Shown: in pieces, positions 48,047 to 58,744 of the stretch | Layout of the letters: every line of letters starts with the position of its first letter | How positions within the stretch are numbered: the stretch's first letter is position 1 | Source: Botryotinia globosa | Lineage: Eukaryota; Ascomycota; Leotiomycetes; Helotiales; Sclerotiniaceae | DNA length: 64,000 nucleotides | Assembly: GCA_014898425.1 (NCBI GenBank) | Contig: RCSZ01000013.1 | Coordinates: 434,001-498,000 of the forward strand | Direction of reading: 5' to 3' | Position numbers and translations under genes: made by a program | Notes under the pieces: generated by a model | Database searches by the model: none | What the model was told of the DNA's origin: nothing | The model's input: the letters and a program-made list of their open reading frames with translations, nothing else

Positions 48047-49299
48047 ATGTGGCTCCCCAAATCATTGTCGGCGCTATGGCTGGCTTCTTGTGTTATTGCT
48101 GCTGGAGATACGCAGACTACGAAGCTGAGTGAGGACGGAATTAGGAGTATACCAGTATGTTTGCTCGATGATTGAATTACTATTGAGGGGAGAGTTGACT
48201 GACTTGTTGGAATAGCTTCGAACACATTCGCTGAATCAGGTCAGTAGTTGAATCAGAGGCGCATTACATAGATCTGGGGACTTTGCTGATTTGGAATTGG
48301 ATTAGCCATATTTGGATTCGGATATGCAAAGTAGATGGTTCGATTTCGGCGGAAATACTATTGTGAGAGCAGACAAGTATGCATGCGCTCTGAGTTCAGG
48401 ACAAGTTGTTGGGGATAGGCGGGCTAATGTGGAGGGTATAGGTACATACGATTAACATATGATCATCCATCTTCTTCAGGATGGCTTTTCTCAAGAGTCC
48501 CACTAACGGCCACAAACTGGGAGGTATGTATAAAATTCGCCTACATTCTTCTCAGTGCAATCTAATCACAAACCATCTGCAGATCGAAGTCGAATTTAAG
48601 GTCCATGGTCAAGGCAACCTCCACGGTGACGGTTTCGCCATGTGGCTCACCAAACAACGAGGCATTCAAGGCGACGTCTTCGGCTCCGTTGACAAATTCG
48701 AAGGTCTTGGAATCTTCTTCGACACCTACAAGAACAATCGTCCCGGAACTGTCTTTCCTTACGTAATGGCCATGGTCGGCGATGGCAACACTGCCTATGA
48801 CAAGAGCAACGATGGAAAAGATCAAGAGTATATGGGCTGTTCCGCACGGGGTCTCCGCAATGCAAATGTCCCAACTAAAGCCAAACTCACCTATTTCCAA
48901 GACAAATCTCTCAAACTCGAACTCCAATACAAGAAGGAAGATCAATGGGAACTCTGCTTTGAAACTTTCGAACCACCTACTATTCCATCCGTAGCCTATC
49001 TTGGATTTTCTGCCGAAACGGGTGAATTGAGCGATAACCACGATATCATCAGCGTCAACACAAATAATTTGTACGATACCAACACTCACAAGAATAAGTA
49101 CAAGGATTCGCAGCCTAAGCCTGAAAATGGAAATGGTAGATCTCAAAAAGGACAGGGTATTTTGAACAGAAAGAAGAAGCCTGCCGGAAGCTGGAGTTGG
49201 TTCTTTGTTAAGTGTATCATTGGACTCGTTGTTCTGGGTGGTGGTTATGTCGGATATACGGCTTGGAGAACTTCGCAAAGGAGAAGCCATCGATTTTAG
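48047..49299 (+). CDS. L-type (legume-like) lectin of the VIP36/ERGIC-53 group
   Basis: Five exons, 48047-48154, 48216-48239, 48306-48376, 48442-48523 and 48583-49299, give 333 residues. A signal peptide (about 1-20) leads into the lectin domain (about 33-255): PYLDSDMQSRWFDFGGNTIV, IRLTYDHPSSSGWLFSRV, then GDGFAMWLTKQRG and LGIFFDTYKNN, the carbohydrate and calcium-binding core, and YLGFSAETGELSDNHDII. A Lys-rich linker precedes one transmembrane helix (about 298-322) and a very short basic cytosolic tail (RRSHRF). There is no long coiled coil, unlike Emp46/47, so VIP36/VIPL is the better fit. Expected role: type I membrane cargo receptor for glycoproteins between ER and Golgi. The 24-nt second exon is easily missed. 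Confidence 0.9.
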
Positions 49300-49904
49300 A
49301 TGATGGGGAATGAAGGCCATGGTACTCAAGTATTCAAATCTGACCGCATTTGAATCACAAAGTCGGAAAGTGAGCGAAATGAACACAAGAACGCGAAAAA
49401 CAGTGCACAAGGAACGAGAATTGACCCCCGAATTCACATGCAAATAAGATGAAGATCAATCTCTTTACTTACTTCTATTGGTGGACTGATACCGAGAGGA
49501 AAAGTCGAGAACAATCAGGGGTTTCAAATAGTTTATGTAGTATACCAAGGAAAGCGAGACAAAAAACCAATATTCAGTATGGGAAATGCAAGGGAATGAA
49601 AAGATTCTCACGATCGAGGTCTCAAAACGATGTGATCTGTGATGTATGATCCGTAAAACGAAATCCTTGATTCAGCTTGGTGAGTGCACTGTGCCTGCCT
49701 AACAGGAGATGGGCGAGCTACTTGGGGGGTTAATTGTAAGCGAGAATATTCAGGGGGGTGTTAGTTTAGATACTAATCCAATGATGTTCGCGTAGAAAGA
49801 TGCTAGATGCTAGATAGGTAGGTGGGTGGTAACTCAGTCATAGGAATCTAAATTCCCTTTGAAGGATGCAAAAATACAATACCTCGATGCTTGATTACAT
49901 ATGC

Positions 49905-49979
49905 ATATATATATGTATATATGTATATATGTATATATGTATATATGTATATATGTATATATGTATATATGTATATATG
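49905..49979. repeat. ATATATGT microsatellite
   Basis: About nine octamer units of ATATATGT in a row. Confidence 0.9.
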
Positions 49980-50246
49980 TTATTATCATATTTTGAATAC
50001 TCCAACTCATGGATTCAGGAGGATATAGATGATGAGTTATAGATATCTACTCTATTATATAAACAAATAACAAAGTACTCATCTTCATCTTCATTTCACT
50101 ATTCATTCATCTAGCTATGTTTCTATTCATCTATGTTTCTATTCATCTATGTTTCTATTCATCTATACAATCTTTCTCCTCTCAACCACAAACACACAAC
50201 ATAACAACAACACAAATAACACTTGAATAGCTCAAAGGTCCCTTTT

Positions 50247-50365
50247 TGTTGAAACACGTGACTGAGAACGCGTATATAGCTTAGCTATGCCCCCTTCTAC
50301 AAAGGGGGCAGACACAATTATAATACTGTTGAACCTAATACAACCCTTACTAAGTCAATCCAACA
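50247..50365. mobile_element. Solo LTR, 119 bp, with 5-bp target-site duplication
   Basis: Starts TGTTGAAACACGTGACTGAG and ends AAGTCAATCCAACA, so the termini are the TGTTG...CAACA inverted repeat typical of retrotransposon LTRs. The pentamer CTTTT flanks both sides (50242-50246 and 50366-50370). Inside is a perfect 8-bp stem with a 5-base loop (50289-50309, GCCCCCTT/AAGGGGGC) and a TATATAGC box. No internal domain or second LTR is nearby, so it is best read as a solo LTR or a short LTR-like remnant. No strand assignment is possible without a full element. Confidence 0.7.
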
Positions 50366-51163
50366 CTTTTAAAACTCTTTTTACAGTTCATTTATTTCTA
50401 TTCATTTTCTCGACTCTTGGTATGAGGGAGGGGAAATGGAACTTGCCAATTCATTTTGACTATTGATTGAATACACCATACCTACTACACACATGCATTC
50501 TCCATCCTCCATCCTCCACACCAAATGCTGCTAACGATACTGATAAAAACAACAACAAGAGCCCTTGTGAAATCATAAACAAAAACTACTTCGCGAGCTA
50601 CATCTATCCTATCTATAATTTTATAAATCTAATTGAGCGCATCTCCTCGAATATATCTTAGAGAGCGAAACTCGCATGACCAGATGTTTGCTGGTTCGCC
50701 TATGGGTCTGAGCAAGGGGAATAGTTCCAGAAGAGGCGACATTCTGGTGATGAGACTCCTCCCCCTTCGAAAGTATGAGAGTCTATGCACTCACCGGCCA
50801 TGTGAAATTCACGTAAACCTTTCCTCACACCAGTCATATTACATAGAGAAGAAGGATACATATCTACTTAGCTACAGAAGCATTGAGTGTATTCATACTG
50901 ACCAAGCCTGAGTCTAAGCATACTCAATATTTCTAACCGTTCGCTCACTAATTTCGAACCCGAGAGTTTGGAGATAAAAATACATCGAATCGCGCAACTA
51001 AGGATCTTATATCCATCGAAGCCCACCAAAGACACACAATAAACTCCCAAAATACCCTCCAAAATAAGACCCGATCCCATGGTATGCTAATATCCTATAA
51101 AACGCCTATCATCTATTCATAATGCGTACCCATATGGATTTCCTTTCCCCTACCCCCACTTCC

Positions 51164-52771
51164 TCAGTGAGAGGTAAGAGCGGTACTCATACCCATTAAC
51201 GCCATGCCCACAAATGCAAAAGAAATGCACAAGCTTCTATTATGATTCAGACCCAGGCACTCCGCAAAAAGATGCAATGCGACGCTAGCCATAATGCCCC
51301 CCGTGATACCAAACATGCATCCATAAGCCACAATGTTGGGCGCATGACCTTCCCGTCCGGCAATTGAAAACCATGCGGCTGCAATTGCGGCACCTGCTGG
51401 CTGTGACACACCTCCGAGGAAGGAACTCCAGAAGATAGCTCGTGGTCGGCTACCAAGTGCTAGGTATAATGGTAGAGCCATTGCAAATCCTTCGGTGATG
51501 TTATGAACCAGTAAAGCTAAAAAGACAGAAACTCCAAGTTCGGGGTTTGCATGGTTTGTAGCAAATGTAATAAAACCTTCGGGTAATTTATGTAATCCAA
51601 TAGCTATGCTTGTTTGAAGACCAATATCCATAAACGCATTTTCGGGAACATGGTGATGATGTTGTTGAGCTTCAATGTCAGAGTTATGACAACTGGGTAT
51701 TTCTGTTTCGGAAATAGCCCTACGTAATTGCGCTGAATTATCTGGAGCTTCTTCTTCTTCCTCTTCTGGTAATGTGAAAGATTGAGATCGGGCTGATGAG
51801 GTGCCTGTGGGAGTTCGCGCCGAATGAGGAATCTTCGTACCCATGGGGGTTTTTAAGCATTCTCGTCCACAAAGGTCGGAATACCCAAAACATGGTCCAC
51901 TCTCATCACAATTGGCCTTCCTATCCTTTACAAAAGACATGACTCTGTCATGAACTACCATGAGCGATGGTCGCCTGGTAAGACTATGGGATTGGCGGCG
52001 ATTGCTTGGCTGAGAATCTTTACTTGGCGGTGCAAGACCTTCTATTAAAGGCTTTCCATTCTCTCCGACATGTGAAGCGAGAAGTGGTGTAGATTCCGTC
52101 ATCGCACTGTTTCCTTGAGGGACTGCTGCATGAGAACTCGATTTTGAAAGTGGAAGATGATTACCATGGTGGCCATCAAAGCCATCGAAGGTTTGGTGAT
52201 TGTGGCTGTGGCTGTGGCTGTGGCTGTGGTCGTGGTCGTGGTCGTGATGCGTTGCATCTTGATTATGAGAATGATCGCAATGTGAGACATGCGAGGGGAT
52301 AAATTGATGCATGAGCCTCGAAACAATTTGTATGCCAATAAATCCTGCAGCGAAACAAGCCAAAAGAGTCCATGCAGCAGCTTCAGCAGTATAACCACCC
52401 TCCATCAGATATTTTTTCGATGATGGGAGCATACTATACAACGAAGAGAATATCTATCAAAAGAAATATATAGTTAGTAAACAAGTAGGCAAATGGCTGA
52501 AAGATATAACCTACCATTACACCAAAACTCAAACTTAGAGATGCAGCCAGGAAAGCATTGTTATCTTGTATCCTGAAATTCTTCTTGCTGGGGATATATC
52601 TAATCAATAGATCTATGCATATTATGCAACTACCGATAACACATGCTAAAAACTGTGGTTAGAGTTGATCAAACAACGGTCTATGGACCATGGAGTATTA
52701 TACTGACCTATTCCACTGATAATAGCCATAATCCACCCTCTCATATCGTTATTCAACGAGTCTGCCTCCAT
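51164..52771 (-). CDS. ZIP-family (SLC39) zinc transporter, Zrt3-like
   Basis: Three exons, 52771-52708, 52645-52515 and 52453-51164, give 494 residues. The first two exons hold the first two membrane segments (GWIMAIISGIACVIGSCIIC and AFLAASLSLSFGVMIFSSLY). A third segment (AWTLLACFAAGFIGIQIVS) is followed by a long cytosolic loop, about residues 110-330, with a His/Asp-rich metal-binding cluster (HDHDHDHSHSHSHSHNH) and phosphosite-rich Ser stretches. The C-terminal half has the ZIP metal path: GLHKLPEG near 352 and VHNITEG near 386, with the His and Glu ligands intact, and three further segments. The layout fits Zrt3/ZIP11-like members that move zinc into the cytosol, often from the vacuole. 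Which membrane it sits in is inferred, not seen. Confidence 0.9.
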
Positions 52772-53907
52772 ACTGACGGTCTGTAATGCCAACTACCTAG
52801 GTATGTAATGATATATTCTTGCTTCCGCAGAAACTCTCTCCGTCTGCGGGGTTGATATACAAGTAGGAATCCAAAAATGTATCCAATACAAGGTGGCACA
52901 AGGTCGAACTAGGTCAAACCTGACTGTATGGGTTGTCGCAGGTTATCCCTGATGTCGCTGCAGAAGGTGGTGTTGAAGGTGGTATTGTTGCATGTGTTGT
53001 CGCAGTGGGATTAATGTAGATCGAAGTGATGTAGCTATGAATGTCCAACTGAATCAAAGTACAGGTCACAGGTAGACCAGAAAAAGTCTCGGAAGGAGCA
53101 AGAAGAGTATATTAGGATTGTAGGTGAATCTGAGACTGGCGAGGCAAACAATCTTTGACGGAGGCAACAAAGTAATGAGTGGTGTAAGACAGTGAAAGGG
53201 CGAAAGAGTTGGAGGAAGACGAACAGAATATTCACAGGTTTTCGCGGCTGTAGGAATTGAACTATCTTTATGTCATAGGTTACTATAATGAAAAAGAAGA
53301 AAAGGAAGAATAAAAATAACAATGACAACACGATGAAGGAATATTATTAAGCTACTCTTCCTAGTATTATGATATTATTATAGTAGGAAGAATATTAAAA
53401 TTACCTAGCAAGACCTTGATGCCTTGGTGCAAGAGGAAGACTCGAACTCTAAATTCTCCAAAAGGTTAAATCGTAAAATCATGTAAATCATAGATGCATT
53501 CATTCATCCACTCTTTCTGATTGGTCAATAGACTTAAATTCATAATTAATCCCGAGTGTTTAATTCGTTATTAAGAAAAAATAAAGTAGACAGAGGTTGA
53601 TCGCATAAGTATTATAAAATATATCAAAAAGTAATCAAGCTTTTTCTCATTTTCATTACTTGAATTAATTATATTATTATACTAATTAAAAATTTATATA
53701 ATGAGCTTTAGATAATAAAAGTATTATAACTTTCTTTTAATCCTACTTAAATCACTTAAATATATCAAAATTATTACTTTTTCCTTGAAAAATATTATTC
53801 TAAATCTATTTAGAATCTATTAAAGGCTTTAAAAGCTTTAAAAGCTTTAAAAGCTTTAAACTTATAAAAGTTACAAAGAGGAATAAAAAGCTTCAAAATT
53901 TGATAAT
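52772..53907. other. Upstream region of ZIP gene grading into an AT-rich block
   Basis: The first part holds the ZIP promoter. From about 53.34 kb the base composition turns strongly AT-rich, with three or four CTTTAAAAG units near 53822-53865. No gene is supported. Confidence 0.5.
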
Positions 53908-54867
53908 TTGAAGGAGATAACTAAATATCTCGTAAAATTGATTTATAAAACAATAACTTTTGTTAAAAATGAGGCTTACAATACTTATGCCGTTAATCTC
54001 CGTAGACAAGGTGATTACCCAGGTCTAAACCTTAACTCGATCCTTTTAACCAACCATCAAGGTTCTCAAATTGATCCTGCCACACCGCTACCCTTGACAC
54101 ACTGGTTCCACGTGCAGCTCTCGAGATTATTCATCCCAGTGACATCGACGTTGATTGGCCATGATGTCTATCGAGTAATTACTTTTTCTTTGTTTTGTTG
54201 TTCAAGTCAAGACTTGATTGTTTATATATGTTGCTCAGATAAGACAACATCAAGAAGGAGCCGCAGTAGCGTAGATGCATATACAGGTGGAAAATGTCAC
54301 TTACGTTATCTTGATTGTGTGTCTACCTAGCAGCTTTCTCCTTTGAACACTCTCTCGAGACTCTTTGGTGTTCACGTCAACATAAACGAGAACCCATTCA
54401 AAGTTTCATCTAAGCCTATAGTAGAATGCTCAGTAAAACTACTGTTTGGTGTATTAGACTTTGCAATATTTTGAAGGCATATCAATGTTGGTCACCGTCG
54501 GCTATTTGATTTCTATTCCAAAAATAACGAGTGTACTCCTCCATTCCATTCCGCCTGGATGTCTAAAATCGTTTGGAAGCATAGTACTTCAGTATCTAAT
54601 TCTAATTTGAAGAGTGCTACAGCTATTATTCTCGAACTCACATAATCAAAATGCATTACTCAGCATCCTTCGAGATCAGTTGTCGATTCTCTAAGTTAGG
54701 TGAGATATCTTGAGCGCTTTAGACGACTATTCTCGAACGACTTTTGTATAAGAATGGAATTAGTTGTAAATTTGAGAAGTCTACCATTTTTATGAGGGTT
54801 TAATGCTCTGACGGGACTCGATTCTTTGAATGTGTTCCTATACAATCTCAGTATAATAAAAGTCTAG
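53908..54867 (+). pseudogene. RIP-decayed coding relic, family not identified
   Basis: One reading frame stays protein-like for about 320 codons but is broken by in-frame stops at 54328 (TAG), 54472 (TGA), 54643 (TAA), 54697 (TAG) and 54793 (TGA) before ending at 54865. Every one of these stops can arise from CAG, CGA or CAA by a single C-to-T change. The base composition is AT-rich. Readable patches such as GHDVYR and ECTPPFHSAWMSKIVWKH look like genuine protein, but I recognise no family. A possible intron (54171-54239) is flanked by GTAATT and TGCTCAG. It lies in an island of repeats and LTR debris, so a transposon gene or a duplicated host gene are both possible. Confidence 0.5.
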
Positions 54868-55088
54868 ATCTAAGATCTAAGTTTAAACAAGACATCAGGG
54901 TATCTTAGGCGAGGTCCTCAGGGGGGAAGGTGGGCCTTTAGTATCCAATTATTAGTATTCTCATCCCAAGACTACCATCTGAATGATTGATCAAATTACT
55001 CATCTACGTAGAGCTCCCGTCCTAAACTATCATCCAAATACGTGTGAATTGTGTCATCGAAATGACTCGACATAAATTGTATATTCCT

Positions 55089-55557
55089 GATGATGTGATT
55101 TTGATATCGGTAGTATTTCAATGACTCGATATGATTCGTATAGTTATCACTATATAGTTATGATGATGTGATTTTGATATCGGTAGTATTTTAGTGACTC
55201 GATATGACTCGTATAGTTATCATTATATATTCCTGATGATGTGACTTTGATATCGGTAGTATTTTAGTGACTCGACATGACTCGCATAGTCATTACTATA
55301 TAGTCATGATGATATGTGTTGGTATCAACTTGGTTGATATAAGTGTAAAAGTACTTAGTCCTATATGGTTGTATTCGTTCTTGATCATTATTATCTATGG
55401 GAAGCTAAGTACTAAATATATAGGGAAGCGCTAGCGCAATGCTAGTTAATACAGTGCCCTCTTTGATCACATGATCGATGTCCCGACAATATGACTTTGA
55501 TATCGGTAGTATTTCAGTGACTCGACATGACTCGCATAGTCATCACCATATAGTCAT
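55089..55557. repeat. 73-bp tandem repeat, four units, one split by a solo LTR
   Basis: Units begin at 55089, 55162, 55235 and 55308 with GATGATGTGAYTTTGATATCGG, each 73 bases. The fourth is interrupted by an LTR; removing the LTR plus one target-site copy (177 bases) restores a 73-base unit ending at 55557. Partial units flank both ends (from about 55060 and to about 55575). Unit differences are almost all C-to-T or G-to-A. Confidence 0.9.
55317..55488. mobile_element. Solo LTR, 172 bp, with 5-bp target-site duplication
   Basis: Begins TGTTGGTATCAACTTGG and ends GATCGATGTCCCGACA; termini TGTTGG and CCGACA are near-inverted. ATATG flanks both sides (55312-55316 and 55489-55493). Insertion in a tandem repeat gives an independent check of the boundaries, since neighbouring units show the empty site. 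No internal retrotransposon domain is adjacent. It differs in sequence from the LTR at 50247. Confidence 0.85.
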
Positions 55558-55759
55558 GGTGATGTGATTTATATTTCGTTGTAAGTTGAGAATATCCCCA
55601 AATGACGCATCTGAAGGCTTCAACCTGTCTCCAGAGGTGCTCAAATGGATCCACTTCCCCCCATTTGGACATGCTCCCTTCTTCAACAAACTTCATCAAA
55701 ATCCACAGCCAATGCAATATCTACTTTTCAGATCATTCGGCTCCAAATCACACAAATTA

Positions 55760-55940
55760 CTCTCATTAATCAACCTACCTTAAATAGCCAAACTACCATC
55801 AACAATCAGCCTGCCTTAACCAATCTTCTTTAAACAACCAACTTGCCTTGAACAGTCAACCTATCTTGAACAATCAATCTGCCTTACTCAGATGATGATC
55901 CTATCTTAAACAATTAACCTTTTCTAAACAACCAACCTTC
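55760..55940. repeat. Degenerate repeat of about 20 bp (CAACCTGCCTTRAACAAT)
   Basis: Seven to nine loose copies of a unit close to CAACYTGCCTTGAACARY. Differences are mainly C/T, again consistent with RIP-like decay. Non-coding. Confidence 0.65.
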
Positions 55941-56044
55941 CTTTCAAAATCGGCTTGGAGAGCAGTCAACTCCATGCGAAAGGAAGATAGAGAAAAGTTG
56001 GTGATCAACGTACCAACTTTTTCTATCATTGTTTCTCACTAACC

Positions 56045-56419
56045 TATGCCCCTGGGGCAGCCATCTTCGTCTTGCATTACAATATACGACAGGAAGCTGC
56101 GGAGGCTGGTAACTTAAGCAAGAAAGGATTTGATCGACCAGAAACAATGCCTCTTAGGTATGTGTGGTATATGCTCGGTTGTCTTTGACCAACATCATTT
56201 TTCAGCATTCTAAACGCTGAATACTCAAGACATGCTAATGACCCGAATGATAGATTGCCAGTTCAAAGAACCATTAAGACTTCAACTCCAAGGAAAGCCT
56301 CTTTCACACTCGCACTCCCTGGCGGAGGCGCTGTTAATACTCCAGGCTTGGAAGCGCAAGTCATAAGATTTCTCAGTCTTTTGTTTCACAAATTTAACCT
56401 GAATAATTCCAGAACTTAG
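56045..56419 (+). pseudogene. Partial gene: two terminal exons of an unidentified protein
   Basis: Two open blocks, ending at 56157 and starting at 56206, are joined by a well-formed 48-nt intron with an AG|GTATGT donor and a TTTTTCAG acceptor. The join keeps frame and the second block ends in TAG at 56417-56419. The translated piece (about 109 residues) includes GAAIFVLHYNIRQEAAEAG, KKGFDRPETMPLS and ALPGGGAVNTPGLEAQV. Upstream the frame can be followed back to about 56000 and is then lost in repeats. I do not recognise the family. It is most likely the 3' end of a gene whose 5' part was destroyed, but a short real gene cannot be excluded. Confidence 0.45.
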
Positions 56420-57353
56420 CCAGTTTGGCCGTCATTTGACAAAGAATATAGTGAAAACTCACTCAATGTGAAAGGATTACTGTACCAGCAGGTGTACGGA
56501 CTGACGGAACACTACAAGAATGGACTTAGAAACATCTCTTGATCTGGCGATTAATACATCTAAGGAATTGTTTGAACATTTCATTAGAGATTGAACAATC
56601 GAAACATAAGGTTTTATATAAAGTAATTGAAGATTGAATTTGTTGAAAGTTTCAAAAGTTGAGAAGTGTCTCGTCAGACCATGCACCCACTGGTGGACTC
56701 TCTGGTGGTAAAAAGAGTGATCCTAGCCCTACAAACCCGACATTCGAAGGACATGGAGATCTGACCCTGAATTGTATATTCGAAAGTAGGGCTTGGAAGA
56801 GTCCCAGAGACTATTGTACGTTATGAATTTCTTGACTCGTTGTTTTTGGCATAATATGCTTTGCTTGAAGGAGTAAAGAGGATAGACTAAGAAAATTGCA
56901 TGGCTTTCCATAACATTAGTTAACACTGCTTACCTATTCGTAAGAGAAAATCTGATCGGGATTGACCACTAACGATGCCCTTCAATAATCTAATTGTTCT
57001 ATCTCAACTCAGAGGATGAAAAGTCTAAATAGTATCATATCTGGAAAAGTATTCGAGTGCTTATTTCATACTATCAACTATTGTAAATTTATTATTGAAA
57101 TACTGCGTGATTGTTGTAGATCAAACCCTCGGAAAAACTCTGGGTTTTCCGAGACAGTTTTCCGAGACACGTCAGGAAAGTTCAACTGACATCAACACGA
57201 AACCTCGTTCTAAGAAAGAAAAAAGCTCACGCGGAAACATCGACATCGTGATCATAGACTCATATTGATCACCCCCAACCCCAAAATAAATCCCATAAAT
57301 AATCTCCCTCTCCCATTCGGTACGAGCTCTCGTCAAGCTCGATTCTCTCTGTC
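56420..57353. other. Upstream region of the NUC1-like gene
   Basis: No supportable gene. It contains a hairpin with repeated TTTTCCGAG (57128-57166) about 190 bases before the NUC1 start codon. Confidence 0.5.
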
Positions 57354-58385
57354 ATGTCCAAAACTACCTTAGCAATTATAGCAGGCGTTTCTGCAGCCAC
57401 AGGCGCCGGTATAACCGCCGCCATGTATTCCACACGATCTGAAAAGAAAATCCAAGCAGCTGCAAGCTCAACAGCAGTCACAGCATCCTCTACTTCTTCT
57501 GCGCATTCATCAGTGCCTCTACCAGTTGGTCAATCCATGATCAAAGATGTCATAGCACCAGTCGACCCCGCAGGTCTTTTCCAATACGGATTTCCAGGAC
57601 CCGTCGCAGATCTAGCGACGAGAAATGCGCTGATATCTTCATTCGATCGAAGACTTCGAAATCCTTCTTGGGTGGCAGAACATATAACTCCCGCCTCACT
57701 TGCAACTCAAAACGGCGATCGCAAACATTCCTATTTCGTCGAAGACCCCTCTGTCCCCGAAAAATTCCGCGGCAAATTGAAGGACTACGCTCGCTCTGGC
57801 TACGATCGCGGACACCAAGTACCTGCCGCCGACGCAAAATGGAGTCAAGAAGCCATGAACGATACCTTCTTCCTCACAAACATGTGTCCGCAAGTAGGAG
57901 AAGGATTCAACCGCGATTACTGGGCGCATTTTGAGGATTTTTGTCGCAGACTTACGACTCGATACCCAAGTGTGAGAATCGTTACTGGACCTTTGTATTT
58001 ACCGAAGCGCGATCCAGCGGATGGAAAATGGAGGGTTACTTACGAGGTTATTGGAAATCCACCAAATATTGCTGTACCGACACATTTCTACAAGGTTATC
58101 TTTGCGGAAGATGGTACTACAGCAGGCCCAGTAGCAGTTGGTGCATTTGTGTTACCTAACGCGAGGATACCGAATGAGAAGCCGTTGACGGATTTTGAGG
58201 TACCTGTTGAGATGGTGGAGAGGGCTAGTGGGTTGGAATTTATGACGAAGTTGCCGGCTCAGAGGAGAAAGAGATTGTGTGATGACATGATGTGTGCGTT
58301 AGTTATTAAAGATTATTCGGATAGACAGAAGGCATTTGCAAAGGATAGTGCACCAAGGAGGACGAGTTCAAGACACACTTCTTAG
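57354..58385 (+). CDS. NUC1: Mitochondrial nuclease of the EndoG/NUC1 family
   Basis: A single exon of 343 residues. The N terminus (1-30) is hydrophobic with few acidic residues (LAIIAGVSAATGAGITAAMY), consistent with a mitochondrial targeting and inner-membrane anchor segment, then a Ala/Ser/Thr linker. The DNA/RNA non-specific endonuclease domain (about 78-325) carries the beta-beta-alpha-metal motif DRGHQVPAAD with catalytic His154, and the metal-ligand Asn186 in the FNRDYW context after FLTNMCPQ. Further family blocks are RIVTGPLYLPKR and PTHFYKVIF. All key residues are intact. It should cut single- and double-stranded DNA and RNA in mitochondria, with roles in mitochondrial DNA maintenance and in cell death when released. 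Confidence 0.93.
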   Translation: MSKTTLAIIAGVSAATGAGITAAMYSTRSEKKIQAAASSTAVTASSTSSAHSSVPLPVGQSMIKDVIAPVDPAGLFQYGFPGPVADLATRNALISSFDRRLRNPSWVAEHITPASLATQNGDRKHSYFVEDPSVPEKFRGKLKDYARSGYDRGHQVPAADAKWSQEAMNDTFFLTNMCPQVGEGFNRDYWAHFEDFCRRLTTRYPSVRIVTGPLYLPKRDPADGKWRVTYEVIGNPPNIAVPTHFYKVIFAEDGTTAGPVAVGAFVLPNARIPNEKPLTDFEVPVEMVERASGLEFMTKLPAQRRKRLCDDMMCALVIKDYSDRQKAFAKDSAPRRTSSRHTS

Positions 58386-58744
58386 ATTGGGCATGTAATG
58401 GGCGGGGATTTGCAGCATATATACAGCATCGACGAGCATTTCTGGTGGGATTGCATAGCATGGCGTTTGCCTTTTCCAAAGATAGTTTTCTTTCCTTCGA
58501 ATTTGTGTTGCTATTCATATACCATAACATTAATACCCTTTAATTGCATCACCAAGCAGATTCAAACTTTGACGAGAAACACATCTCCTGGTTCTTGCGG
58601 GTGCACATATGTGAATAAGACAATTCAAAAATGATCAATGTGACTACATTACAATTCGCCCAAACGCCCCATGCTTCGTTTCGCCCGAAAATGCTATATT
58701 CTGGTATACAGTCCGAGTTTCACTCCCCAGATATCAAATACTCA
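58386..58744. other. Convergent 3' intergenic region (NUC1 / PFS2)
   Basis: About 360 bases between converging genes; probable 3' UTRs. Nothing else is seen. Confidence 0.5.

Larger units (their letters stand above)
49300..51163. other. Intergenic with microsatellites and a solo LTR
   Basis: About 1.9 kb without a supportable gene, between the 3' ends of the lectin and ZIP genes. Contains an ATATATGT repeat (49905-49979), TTTCTATTCATCTATG units (about 50105-50165) and the LTR listed separately. Confidence 0.5.

Noticed and set aside
48562..49443. 293-residue minus-strand open frame
   Set aside because: Antisense to the lectin gene; the plus strand has the complete lectin domain and consistent splice sites.
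53411..53455. tRNA-like 3' end on the minus strand (GAGTTCGAGTC followed by TTGCACCA)
   Set aside because: The T-loop-like core is present, but the T stem does not pair, no matching acceptor 5' strand or anticodon arm is found upstream, and no B box consensus is complete. Chance resemblance or a very old fragment.
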